A DNA stretch of 64,000 nucleotides from Catenuloplanes atrovinosus (GTDB lineage: Bacteria > Actinomycetota > Actinomycetes > Mycobacteriales > Micromonosporaceae), in the NCBI RefSeq assembly GCF_031458235.1, contig NZ_JAVDYB010000001.1, forward strand, positions 8,581,001 to 8,645,000. The letters run 5' to 3'. Each line of letters opens with the position of its first letter. The first letter of the stretch is position 1. A program made the translations under genes and the position numbers. Positions 1 through 9,451 of the stretch are shown one piece after another. The notes under the pieces are model-generated. The model made no database searches and had not been told where the DNA came from. It was given only the letters and a program-made list of their open reading frames with translations.

Positions 1-270
1 GACGAGCGGCGCCGCGAGCGCTACGTGGTCGACGACGAACTGCTCTACCAGTCGACGATGGCCAGCGCCCGGTCCACCGCCCACCTCGGCGAGATCGCCC
101 GGCAGGGCGTGAGCGTGCTCGGCGCGGGCACGCCGGCCGCCGCCCGGCTGGAGAACATCGCCCGCTTCGTCGACTTCGTCTCCGAGGGCATCGCCCGCGC
201 CGCGAACCAGGCCCGCGAGATCCTGCGCAGCGGGCCCGGCCCGGACGGCGAGGTCACCGCGCCGGAGTGA
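1..270 (+). CDS. C-terminal part of a protein of unknown function (5' end cut by window)
   Basis: The frame is open from base 1 and ends at TGA 268-270, giving 89 residues. The first GTG, at 25, is probably internal because an in-frame Arg/Glu-rich stretch (DERRRERY) precedes it. The segment is mostly helical and alanine-rich, with no signal, membrane segment or motif that I recognise. Its last 17 bp overlap the 3' end of the oppositely oriented ABC transporter gene, so the two genes converge with no room for a separate terminator. I cannot name the family. Confidence 0.6.
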   Translation, partial: DERRRERYVVDDELLYQSTMASARSTAHLGEIARQGVSVLGAGTPAAARLENIARFVDFVSEGIARAANQAREILRSGPGPDGEVTAPE

Positions 271-1966
271 GCGGACGCGGGGTGGCGATGCGCAGCGCCT
301 CGACCAGGCGGCGGTAGAGGTCGTCGGTCTCCAGCAGCTGCGCGTGCGTGCCCTGGGCGCGCACCCGACCCGCCTCCAGCACCACGATCCGGTCCGCGTC
401 GAGCACGGTGGAGAGGCGGTGCGCGATGGTGACGACCGCGCCGGTGCGGGACTGGGCGCGCACGCACTCCTGGAGCGCCTGTTCGGTGAGCGCGTCCAGT
501 TGCGCGGTGGCCTCGTCGAGCAGCAGGACCTCGGGGGTACGGATGACGGCGCGGGCCAGTGCGACGCGCTGACGTTCGCCGCCGGAGAGCTCGGTGGCGG
601 AGAGCGGCGTGTCCAGGCCCTGCGGGAGCGCGGCGACCCGCTCGGTGAGCCGGACCGCGGCCAGCGCGGCGGCCAGTTCCTCGTCGGTGGCGTCCGGGTG
701 GGTGAAACGCAGGTTGTCCCGGATGGTGCCGGGAACCAGCGGCGTCTCCTGCTCGACGTACGCGAAGCGCGACCTGACCTGGTGCGATCCGTAGGGCACG
801 CCGTCCAGCAGCAGGGTGCCGGAGGTGGGCTCGACGAAGCGCAGGACCAGCGAGAACAGCGTGGTCTTGCCGGCGCCGGACGGGCCCACCACCGCGGTGT
901 GGCCCAGGCGAGGGATGGTCAGGTCGATCTCGTGCACGGCGTCCGGGCCGTCCGGCGCGTACCGGGCGGTGACCCGGCGCAGCTCCAGCACCGCGTCCGG
1001 CCGGGCGGAGTCCGGCGGCGGGCCGGTGAAGTCCTCGGTGGGCAACTCGTCGATCGTGCGCAGCCGGGCCGCGGCGGCCATCCCGGCCTGGAGCGTGGTC
1101 AGGTTCTGGGTGATCTCGGTGGCCGGGCCCATCAGCTGGAAGAGATACAGCAGGAACGCGATCAGGCTGGACACCTCCAGCAGGCCCAGCTCCACCCGCC
1201 AGGCGCCGAGGCCGAGGATCACGATGATCGCGAGCTGGATGCCGGTCCAGGAGACGGTCCACACCTTGGCCGCCTGGTGCGCGGCGTGCAGGCCGTGCCG
1301 GAACGCCTCCGAGGCGGCCGCCACGATCCGGCCGGACTGGCGCTCCTCCGCGCGGCTGGCCTTGACCGTCCGGATCGCGCGGATGCTGCCCTCCAGCGTG
1401 CCGCCCAGTTCGCCGATCGAGGCCTGCGCGGCCTCCTGCGCGCGGCCGATCGACGGCAGCAGCGTCACCATCACGGCGCCGACCAGCAGCACGGCCAGGA
1501 GCGTGCTGCCCAGCAGCACCGGGTCGAGCACGGCCATCAGCACCAGCGTGGCCAGGAAGCCGAGCACGTTCGTGACCAGGCTGACCACGCTGGCGGCCGC
1601 GTCGTGCAGCAGCGCCGGGTCGGAGGTGGCGCGGGTGACCAGCTCTCCGGTCGGGCGGCCGGTGAGCGCGCCGACCCGGGCCGCGAAGTAGCGGCGGACC
1701 ACGGAGACGCGCGCCTCGTAGACGATCCGCTCGGCCAGTGTGGCCATCATCATCCACTGCCGGAACGAGATCACGGTGCCGACCACGACCAGGCCCACCA
1801 GCACCGCGACCGGGCGGCCCGGGAAACCGCCGTCGCCGAGCGAGTCGATGATCTCCTTGGCGGCCAGCGGCGTGGCGAGCCCGGCCGCGCTTCCGAGCAG
1901 ACCCAGGACCAGACCGATCAGGAGGGTACGGCGGTGCGGGCGCAGATACCCGATTAAGACAGTCAT
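254..1966 (-). CDS. ABC exporter, fused membrane and ATPase domains
   Basis: This 570-residue half-transporter has a type IV (ABC exporter) membrane domain of about 300 residues followed by an ATPase domain. The ATPase shows Walker A GPSGAGKTT, signature LSGGERQRVALARA, Walker B VLLLDEAT and an H-loop AHRLST. As a half-size exporter it would act as a homodimer or heterodimer in the inner membrane, exporting a drug, lipid or peptide; the substrate cannot be read from sequence. It starts at ATG 1966 and is divergent from a TetR gene across a 55-bp gap that contains an inverted repeat, so control by that TetR is the simple inference. No partner half-transporter is adjacent. Confidence 0.9.
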   Translation of the reverse strand: MTVLIGYLRPHRRTLLIGLVLGLLGSAAGLATPLAAKEIIDSLGDGGFPGRPVAVLVGLVVVGTVISFRQWMMMATLAERIVYEARVSVVRRYFAARVGALTGRPTGELVTRATSDPALLHDAAASVVSLVTNVLGFLATLVLMAVLDPVLLGSTLLAVLLVGAVMVTLLPSIGRAQEAAQASIGELGGTLEGSIRAIRTVKASRAEERQSGRIVAAASEAFRHGLHAAHQAAKVWTVSWTGIQLAIIVILGLGAWRVELGLLEVSSLIAFLLYLFQLMGPATEITQNLTTLQAGMAAAARLRTIDELPTEDFTGPPPDSARPDAVLELRRVTARYAPDGPDAVHEIDLTIPRLGHTAVVGPSGAGKTTLFSLVLRFVEPTSGTLLLDGVPYGSHQVRSRFAYVEQETPLVPGTIRDNLRFTHPDATDEELAAALAAVRLTERVAALPQGLDTPLSATELSGGERQRVALARAVIRTPEVLLLDEATAQLDALTEQALQECVRAQSRTGAVVTIAHRLSTVLDADRIVVLEAGRVRAQGTHAQLLETDDLYRRLVEALRIATPRPLTPAR

Positions 1967-1976
1967 GTATCAGAGT

Positions 1977-1992
1977 GGAACACTCATGTTCC
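1977..1992. promoter_or_regulatory. Candidate TetR operator between ABC exporter and its regulator
   Basis: GGAACACTCATGTTCC is a perfect 6-bp inverted repeat (GGAACA/TGTTCC) with a 4-nt centre. It lies 10 bp upstream of the exporter start codon and over the expected -35 position of the TetR gene. An overlapping GAGTG/CACTC repeat (1973-1985) adds further symmetry. Position and symmetry fit a site where the TetR dimer represses both divergent genes. Binding is inferred. Confidence 0.6.
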
Positions 1993-2021
1993 GTTCTGGT
2001 CAAGGAGTATCCTCAAGCGTC

Positions 2022-2609
2022 ATGACCGTCGACGTACCGAACAGCGGCAGCCGTGCGCGTACCCGCCGGGCGATCCTGGACGCCGCGATCGCGGCGCTCG
2101 GCCGGAACCCGGCCGCCTCGCTCGCCGAGATCGCCACCGCCGCCGGCGTCGGCCGCACCACGCTGCACCGCTACTTCGCGGACCGCTCCGACCTGCTCGC
2201 GGCCGTGAACACCGAGGGCATCGCGCGGATCGACCGCGCCGTGCGGCTGGCCCGCCTCCCCGAGGGCACCGGCGGCGACGCGATCGCGCGGCTGGCCCGG
2301 GAGTACTTCGACCTCGGCGACCTGCTCTCCCTGCTGTTCGCGGACCCGCAACTGGTCGGCGACCCGACCTGGGAGGGTGGCGCCGACGCCTGCGACCCCC
2401 GGCTGGAGGAGGTCGTCACGCGCGGCCACCGCGACGGCACCATCGACCCGGAGCTGCCCCCCGGCTGGGTGCAGAGTCTCATCTGGTCCCAGCTCTACGC
2501 CGGCTGGGGCTACACCGCCGCCGGCGCCTCCCGCCACGACGCCCTGCGCCTCGTCCTGCGCACCCTGACCGGTGCGCTGGCCCCACGCCCGGACCGCGAG
2601 GTCCGGTGA
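2022..2609 (+). CDS. TetR/AcrR-family transcriptional repressor
   Basis: This 195-residue protein has an N-terminal TetR helix-turn-helix of about 45 residues (RRAILDAAIAALG ... GVGRTTLHRYFADRSDLL) and a divergent C-terminal ligand domain. ATG 2022 is chosen because a TATCCT box (2008-2013) ends 8 nt before it, the arrangement of a leaderless mRNA, and because the open frame upstream runs into the divergent exporter gene. An AAGGAG at 2002-2007 is rather far to act as ribosome binding site. It most likely represses the adjacent ABC exporter and itself through the 1977-1992 repeat. The inducer is unknown. Confidence 0.9.
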   Translation: MTVDVPNSGSRARTRRAILDAAIAALGRNPAASLAEIATAAGVGRTTLHRYFADRSDLLAAVNTEGIARIDRAVRLARLPEGTGGDAIARLAREYFDLGDLLSLLFADPQLVGDPTWEGGADACDPRLEEVVTRGHRDGTIDPELPPGWVQSLIWSQLYAGWGYTAAGASRHDALRLVLRTLTGALAPRPDREVR

Positions 2610-2651
2610 CGGCCGTGCGGAAAATGCCGCGAGCGGATTCGTGGGCCCGGC

Positions 2652-2657
2652 TACCCT
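2652..2657 (+). promoter_or_regulatory. -10 box (TACCCT) of a leaderless leader transcript
   Basis: TACCCT ends 7 nt before the ATG at 2665, so transcription should start at or next to that ATG. No clear -35 hexamer is seen, which is common in actinobacteria. This would be the promoter of the leader ORF and the following ABC-F gene. Confidence 0.5.
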
Positions 2658-2664
2658 GAGCCGC

Positions 2665-2688
2665 ATGCCATACGTGCTCTACCTGTGA
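2665..2688 (+). CDS. Seven-codon leader peptide MPYVLYL upstream of ABC-F gene
   Basis: This tiny ORF reads ATG to TGA and encodes MPYVLYL. Its ATG falls 7 nt after a TACCCT box, so it would be the first codon of a leaderless mRNA. It lies 110 bp before the ABC-F start and is followed by two GC hairpins. Known antibiotic-inducible ABC-F and erm genes carry short leader ORFs on which the drug stalls the ribosome; the msrD leader MYLIFM is similarly short and hydrophobic. I infer that it is a sensing peptide. Expression and drug response are not shown by sequence. Confidence 0.5.
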   Translation: MPYVLYL

Positions 2689-2691
2689 GAC

Positions 2692-2718
2692 GGCCGACGG
2701 CCTGAGGCGCGGTGCGCC
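2692..2718 (+). promoter_or_regulatory. Tandem hairpins after leader ORF (possible attenuator)
   Basis: Two small stems directly follow the leader stop codon: GGCC/GGCC (2692-2702, 3-nt loop) and GGCGC/GCGCC (2706-2718, 3-nt loop). No T-run follows, so termination here is not obvious. They could be alternative structures that a stalled leader ribosome disrupts. Confidence 0.3.
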
Positions 2719-2798
2719 CGGTCGATCGTCGTCCACATAAGCCTCGTCGAGCGTCGCCCGCGGGTCGTGCGGGTGCGGCGCTCCGTGCTGGGAGAGCA

Positions 2799-4385
<1,587 letters not shown>

Positions 4386-4473
4386 AGGCCGCTACGTCAA
4401 GCGATTGTCCGGTGACGGATAGCATCCTTGCTGGGGATGGTGATCAATATTGAGCCGCGGATAACTTGTCCGC

Positions 4474-5169
4474 ATGCCCGCGCTTCTGGAGATCGCCGCG
4501 GTCGCGCCTGATTCGGGAGTCAACAAGGTGGCGTGGGCCGGCGCGCTGCTGGCCTGGCTCCTGGCCGTGCCGGCGTACGTCGTCTTCGGGCTGATCGACA
4601 CGATCGCGCACGAGGGCGGCCACGCGCTGCTGGCCAAGCTGCTGTTCCAGCGGGTGCGGGCGATCCGGCTGTTCCCGGACGGCGGCGGCGCGACGTACTT
4701 CGACGACGACATGCCATGGGCGGTGGACGTGGCGGTCAAGTTCATCGGGTACGTCGCGCCGTCGCTGTTCGGCCTGGCCGCCGCGTGGCTGCTGGCCCGC
4801 GACCTGGTCGACGTCACGCTCTGGGCCAGCCTCGGCTTCCTCTTCGTCATGCTGTTCGCGGTGCGCGGGCTGCTCGGCTGGCTGGTCGTACCGTCGCTGA
4901 TGGTGGTGATCTGTTATGTCGCGCTGGCGGTGGAGCCGCCGATGCGCGAGCTGTTCGCGCACGTGTGGGCCTGGTTCCTGCTGATCGCGGCCGTCGAGAC
5001 CATGCTGATCTTCCTGCGCGCCCGCGGTTACCACCACAACGCCTCGGACGCGGGCGCGCTACGCCGCCTGACCAGCCTGTCCGGCGAGTTCTGGGCGGTG
5101 CTGATGCTGATCGGCACGACCGCGGCGCTGATCTACGGCGGCGTGATGATGCTCCGCGCCGCCACCTGA
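4474..5169 (+). CDS. M50-like integral membrane metalloprotease
   Basis: This 231-residue protein has about five or six membrane segments and a zinc-binding HEGGH motif at residues 46-50, near the end of the first segment, as in the M50 family. The second-half metal ligand (an NxxPxxxxD-type motif) is not clear, so activity is uncertain. ATG 4474 follows a TAACTT box (4462-4467) by 6 nt, suggesting a leaderless mRNA. It stands alone, ending before a large hairpin shared with the convergent GH3 gene. Known M50B-like proteins of this size are mostly uncharacterised. Confidence 0.75.
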   Translation: MPALLEIAAVAPDSGVNKVAWAGALLAWLLAVPAYVVFGLIDTIAHEGGHALLAKLLFQRVRAIRLFPDGGGATYFDDDMPWAVDVAVKFIGYVAPSLFGLAAAWLLARDLVDVTLWASLGFLFVMLFAVRGLLGWLVVPSLMVVICYVALAVEPPMRELFAHVWAWFLLIAAVETMLIFLRARGYHHNASDAGALRRLTSLSGEFWAVLMLIGTTAALIYGGVMMLRAAT

Positions 5170-5190
5170 AAGATCACGATCAAGGGCATC

Positions 5191-5254
5191 CGAGGGTACG
5201 GCCGGCGACTGCCACCTCCCGCACGGGAGTCACCGGACGCCGGCCGTACCCTCG
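5191..5254. terminator. Large stem-loop between convergent genes
   Basis: Arms at 5191-5207 and 5238-5254 form a perfect 17-bp stem around a 30-nt loop, and the loop contains its own CTCCC/GGGAG stem (5216-5229). It sits between the 3' ends of the M50-like gene and the GH3 gene, so it can serve as terminator or RNA 3'-end stabiliser for both. No T-run is present. Confidence 0.65.
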
Positions 5255-5260
5255 GCGGAC

Positions 5261-7552
5261 TCACCGCACGGTGAGCGTGGCCGACGACTCGCCGGCCGAG
5301 ATCACGTACCGTCCGGGCGCTACGCGCGGGTCCTGGGTGGAGAGCATGTCGCCGGGCGTGACCGCGAGCCGGGACGCCGGGAAGTTGAGCGTCACCGTCC
5401 TCGTCTCGCCCGCGGCCAGCGCCACCTTGGTGAACGCCACCAGCCGCTTCGGCGGCGCCAGCGGGTTCGCCACCGGCTGGCCGGCGTAGACCGGGACCAC
5501 CAGGTCACCGGCCCGGCCGCCGGTGTTCGACACCGTGACCGTGACGCGCACGTTGTCCTTGGGCCGCACCGTGCCGGACGCCAGCGCGACGCCACCCGTG
5601 GTGAACGACGTGTACGACAGGCCCGCGCCGAACGGGTACGCCGGCGTGTAACCGGAGTTCACGCCGGCGTTCGTGCCCGGTAGCTGCTGGTAGTACAGCG
5701 GCTGGTTGCCGACCACGGCCGGCCAGGACACCGGCAGCCGGCCGCTCGGGTTCGCCCGGCCGTAGAGCACGTCCGCGATCGCGTTGCCGCCCTCGCTGCC
5801 CGGCTGCCACGCCGCGATCAGCGCGTCCGACTCGCCGGCCGGCCCGAGCACCAGCGGCCGGTCCGACACGACCACCACGACCACCGGCGTGCCGGTCGCC
5901 TCCAGCCGCGCGACCAGCTCCTGCTGGTCCGGCGCGAGCACCGGGTTCGGCATGTCAGCCTCGCCCTCGGCCGCGGCGCGGTTGCCGACCGCGACCACCA
6001 CCGCGTCCGCGTCCTCGGCCTGCGCGACCGCGTCGTCCGGACTGGACGTGCCCACCACGGTGGTGCCGGCCGGCGCGGTGTCACGCAGGCCCTGCAGGAT
6101 CGTGGTGCCCGGGATGGTGACGCCGTCCGGCACCCCCTGCCAGCCGATCGTCCAGCCGCCGACCTGGTCGCGCAGGTTGTCCGCGTTCGGCCCGGCCACC
6201 ACGATCTTCCGGGTGTCCGGCCCGAACGGCAGCGTGCCGTCCGTGTTGCGCAGCAGCACCAGCGACTCGGTGGCGGTCTGCCGGTTGAGCGGCCGGTTCG
6301 CCTGGATCACGGCCGCGTCCGCGGCGGCCGGGTCCACGTACGGCCGGTCGAAGAGGCCGAGCTGGAACTTGAGCGTCAGAATCCGGCCGACCGCCTGGTC
6401 CAGCCGCCGCTTGGAGATCAGATTCTGGTTCACCGCGTCCAGCGCGGCCTGGTGGAAGCCGCGGTCGTCCGGCGGGACCATCGCCATGTCCACGCCCGCG
6501 TTGACCGCGGCCGCGACCGCGCCCGCGTACGAGTCCGTGATGTGGTATGCGGTGTGCAGCAGCCGGACGTCGTTCCAGTCGCTGATCGTCACGCCCTTGA
6601 AGCCCCACTCGTCGCGCAGCAGGTCGGTGAGCAGCCAGCGCGAGCCGGTGGCCGGGATGCCGTTGACCGCGCCGGAGTTGACCATCACGGTCAGCGCGCC
6701 GGCGTCCACCGCGGCCTTGTACGGCGGCAGGATCGTGTCCTGGAGGTAGCGCGGGGACAGGTCGGCCGGCGCGCGGTCGTGCCCGTTGAACGGCTCCGAG
6801 TAGCCGGCGAAGTGCTTGACCGTGGCCGCGACCGGGCGGCCGGAGGCCCGGTTCTGCAGGCCGGTGACCGCGCCCGCCGCGAGCGTGCCGGCCAGCACCG
6901 GATCCTCCGCGTACGTCTCGTAGTAGCGACCCCAGCGCTGGTCCCGGGCCAGGTCCGCGACCGGCGAGAAGTTCCAGGTGGTGCCGGTGGCCGCGACCGC
7001 GCGCTGGGTGGCCTCCGCGGTGCGCTGGTTCAGTGTGGTGTTCCAGGTGGCGCCGAGCCCGATCTGGTGCGGGAAGACGTCCGTGCCGAGCACGTTGTTG
7101 TGCCCGTGCACCGCGTCCACGCCGTAGACGATCGGGATGCGCAGGCGGGAGTGCTCGATCGCGTACCGCTGGATGGTGTTGACCATCTCGGCCCAGGCCC
7201 GGGGCGTGTTGACGGCCGGCGCCGCGCCCCCGCCGGAGAGGACCGACCCGGCGTGCTGGTCGGCGAGGACCTCCCGCATGCAGGTCTCGTTGAGCGCGCC
7301 GCCGCTCCAGTTGCAGTCGCCCTGCATGCGGTTGACCGCGATCTGCTGGAGCTGGCCGACCTTCTCCTCCACCGTCATCCGGCGGAGCAGGTCGGCCACC
7401 CGGGACGGAACGGACGCCTTCGGGTCGAGGTAGCGCTCTCCGACCGCGCCGGCGGGCGTGGCGGTGAGCGTGAGAATCAGGACGCCGACGACGGCGGGTG
7501 CCAGCAGCCGACGCCGGGTCGAGGAACGAACGAGCAGGGAACGGAGTCGCAT
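5261..7552 (-). CDS. Secreted GH3 beta-glucosidase
   Basis: This 763-residue protein opens with a basic, hydrophobic signal peptide (cleavage likely after TPAGA-like residues, about 36). A GH3 N-terminal barrel domain follows, containing KHFAGYSEP and the nucleophile aspartate in the GVTISDWNDV motif. Next come the GH3 C-terminal domain and a fibronectin type III-like domain at the end. It should hydrolyse beta-glucosides or short beta-glucans outside the cell. ATG 7552 has a GGGAGG ribosome site just upstream. No transporter or sugar regulator is adjacent, although a GH16 beta-glucanase lies 24 kb away and could feed it oligosaccharides. Confidence 0.93.
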   Translation of the reverse strand: MRLRSLLVRSSTRRRLLAPAVVGVLILTLTATPAGAVGERYLDPKASVPSRVADLLRRMTVEEKVGQLQQIAVNRMQGDCNWSGGALNETCMREVLADQHAGSVLSGGGAAPAVNTPRAWAEMVNTIQRYAIEHSRLRIPIVYGVDAVHGHNNVLGTDVFPHQIGLGATWNTTLNQRTAEATQRAVAATGTTWNFSPVADLARDQRWGRYYETYAEDPVLAGTLAAGAVTGLQNRASGRPVAATVKHFAGYSEPFNGHDRAPADLSPRYLQDTILPPYKAAVDAGALTVMVNSGAVNGIPATGSRWLLTDLLRDEWGFKGVTISDWNDVRLLHTAYHITDSYAGAVAAAVNAGVDMAMVPPDDRGFHQAALDAVNQNLISKRRLDQAVGRILTLKFQLGLFDRPYVDPAAADAAVIQANRPLNRQTATESLVLLRNTDGTLPFGPDTRKIVVAGPNADNLRDQVGGWTIGWQGVPDGVTIPGTTILQGLRDTAPAGTTVVGTSSPDDAVAQAEDADAVVVAVGNRAAAEGEADMPNPVLAPDQQELVARLEATGTPVVVVVVSDRPLVLGPAGESDALIAAWQPGSEGGNAIADVLYGRANPSGRLPVSWPAVVGNQPLYYQQLPGTNAGVNSGYTPAYPFGAGLSYTSFTTGGVALASGTVRPKDNVRVTVTVSNTGGRAGDLVVPVYAGQPVANPLAPPKRLVAFTKVALAAGETRTVTLNFPASRLAVTPGDMLSTQDPRVAPGRYVISAGESSATLTVR

Positions 7553-7587
7553 GAATCCTCCCGTGCAAGGTCAAAAGAATCGATCAG

Positions 7588-7617
7588 ACGCTATGCGCTG
7601 GCATGTAAGCACGTCAA
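7588..7617 (-). promoter_or_regulatory. Promoter of the GH3 gene
   Basis: On the minus strand TTGACG (7612-7617) and TAGCGT (7588-7593) are separated by 18 nt, a good vegetative-type promoter. It lies 35 bp upstream of the GH3 start codon. GCAT/ATGC half-sites around the -35 box could be part of an operator. Confidence 0.6.
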
Positions 7618-7693
7618 TGCGGTGGGTGAGGATGCGCGGAAAAGTCCGGTCGCGCGTTGAACCATCGGGACGCCCGCATCCGAACAAGTGGGC

Positions 7694-9370
7694 ATGAGGT
7701 GGGTACGGCTGATCGCCGCGATGCTGCTGGGTGCGCTGGCCGTGCTGATCGGCCCGGTCTCGCCCGCGTCCGCGCACGCGGTGGTCGTCGACACGGTCCC
7801 GGCCCGCGGCTCCGTGGTCGGCAGCGCGCCCGCCACCGTGACCATCACGTTCAGTGAGGCGGTCCGGCTGGTGCCGGGCAAGGTCAAGGTGGTCGCGCCG
7901 GACGGCACGCCGGTCACCGGCGGCGAGCCCACGCTGACCGGCGCGGTGATGAGCATCCCGATCGCGCCGGCGGAGCGGCCGCTCGGCACGTACACGGTCA
8001 GTTACCGCGTGGTGTCCGCGGACAGCCACCCGGTCGGCGGCGGCTTCTCGTACTCGGTCGGCGCGCGCTCCACGTTCGACGGCGCGGTCACCGGCGACGC
8101 GGTCCACGCGGGCGTGACGGCCGGCATCTCGATCGCGAAGTACGTCGGCTACGTCGGGCTCACGCTGCTGGTCGGGCCCGCGCTGCTGATGCTGTCGATC
8201 TGGCCGCGCCGGTTGCTGCGCACGCCGGCCGCGCGGCGCGGGCCGCGGATCATGATGTTCACCGGCGCCGGGCTCGTCGCGCTCTCCGCGATCGCGGCGG
8301 TCTGGCTGCAGGCGCCCTACGCGTACGGTGGCGGGCCGCTGGACGCCACCGCGTCCGGGCTGGGCGAGGTGCTGCGCAGCCAGTTCGGGCTGGCGCACCT
8401 CGGGCGGCTGGTGGCGCTGGCGCTGGCCGTACCGCTGCTGACCATCAGGGGTTTCCGGGGTCGTGGCGCGGTGCTGGCGCTGGTCGCGACCGCCGGCATG
8501 CTGACCTGGCCGCTGTCCGGGCACCCGATCGCGTCGCGCATGCCCGTGGTCACGGTGCTGGCGGACCTCGCGCACCTCGGCGCGATGGCGGTCTGGCTCG
8601 GCGGCCTGGTCGCGCTGGCCGCGTTCCTGCTGCGCCGCGCGGACGCCCGCGAACTGCGGGTGATCCTGCCGGTCTGGTCGCGCTGGGCCGCGCTCGCGGT
8701 CTACTGCCTGATCGCGGGCGGCGTGCTTCAGGTGATGGTCGAGGTCGGCGCGGTCTCCCAGTTGGTCACCACGCGGTTCGGCCAGCTCATTTTGGCGAAG
8801 ACCGCGCTGCTCGCCGTGGTGCTGGCCGTCGCGGGCGCGGCCCGGCTGCTGGTCCGGCGGATCGTGGCCGGCACCGCGACCGGGTGGACGGCGCGGCTGG
8901 TGCCGGGCGGGGCGCCGGTGACCTGGCTGCGCCGCTCGGTCGCGGCCGAGTTGGTGGTGACCATGGTGGTGCTGGCCGCGAGCGCGGTGCTGGTGCAGAC
9001 CACGCCGTCGCGCAACGTCGGCGAGGAGGCGCCGGTCGTGGTGCCGGAGACCTACAGCGAGACGCTGACCAGCCCGATCTACACGCTCCAGTTCGAGATC
9101 TACCCGGTGCAGCGCGGCGAGCACAACACGCTGCACGGCTTCGTCTACACGCCGGAGGGCAAGCCGATCCCGATCGAGGAGTTCAAGGTGTCGCTGGCGC
9201 TGCCGTCCGCGGGCCTGGAACCGATCGACGCGCCGATGGCCATCCTGGACGAGAGCCACGGGCTGGGACCGCTCAACTTCCCGCTGCCCGGCGAGTGGAC
9301 CGTGAAGTTCACGATCCGGATCTCCGAGATCGACCAGGCTACGGTGTCCGCCGTGGTGAACGTTCCCTAA
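7694..9370 (+). CDS. CopC-CopD fusion, copper-binding and membrane transport protein
   Basis: This protein of about 558 residues begins with a signal peptide ending ...SPASA and then mature HAVVVDT. The exposed N-terminal His together with SADSHPVGGG further on matches the copper site of CopC (YobA type). A CopD domain of about eight or nine membrane segments follows. A C-terminal extracytoplasmic segment of about 120 residues (PVVVPETYSETL onward) resembles the YtkA-like tail of such fusions. The role is periplasmic copper binding and delivery across the membrane. ATG 7694 is preferred over GTG 7688, which would add only MG. No copper regulator is adjacent. Confidence 0.88.
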   Translation: MRWVRLIAAMLLGALAVLIGPVSPASAHAVVVDTVPARGSVVGSAPATVTITFSEAVRLVPGKVKVVAPDGTPVTGGEPTLTGAVMSIPIAPAERPLGTYTVSYRVVSADSHPVGGGFSYSVGARSTFDGAVTGDAVHAGVTAGISIAKYVGYVGLTLLVGPALLMLSIWPRRLLRTPAARRGPRIMMFTGAGLVALSAIAAVWLQAPYAYGGGPLDATASGLGEVLRSQFGLAHLGRLVALALAVPLLTIRGFRGRGAVLALVATAGMLTWPLSGHPIASRMPVVTVLADLAHLGAMAVWLGGLVALAAFLLRRADARELRVILPVWSRWAALAVYCLIAGGVLQVMVEVGAVSQLVTTRFGQLILAKTALLAVVLAVAGAARLLVRRIVAGTATGWTARLVPGGAPVTWLRRSVAAELVVTMVVLAASAVLVQTTPSRNVGEEAPVVVPETYSETLTSPIYTLQFEIYPVQRGEHNTLHGFVYTPEGKPIPIEEFKVSLALPSAGLEPIDAPMAILDESHGLGPLNFPLPGEWTVKFTIRISEIDQATVSAVVNVP

Positions 9371-9451
9371 TTTCCCAATCTTGCCCGTTACAGGTTATTC
9401 GACTGAAAAATGGGGCCGTAGGGTATTTGTCTCTTCGGGAAGGGGCGGCGC

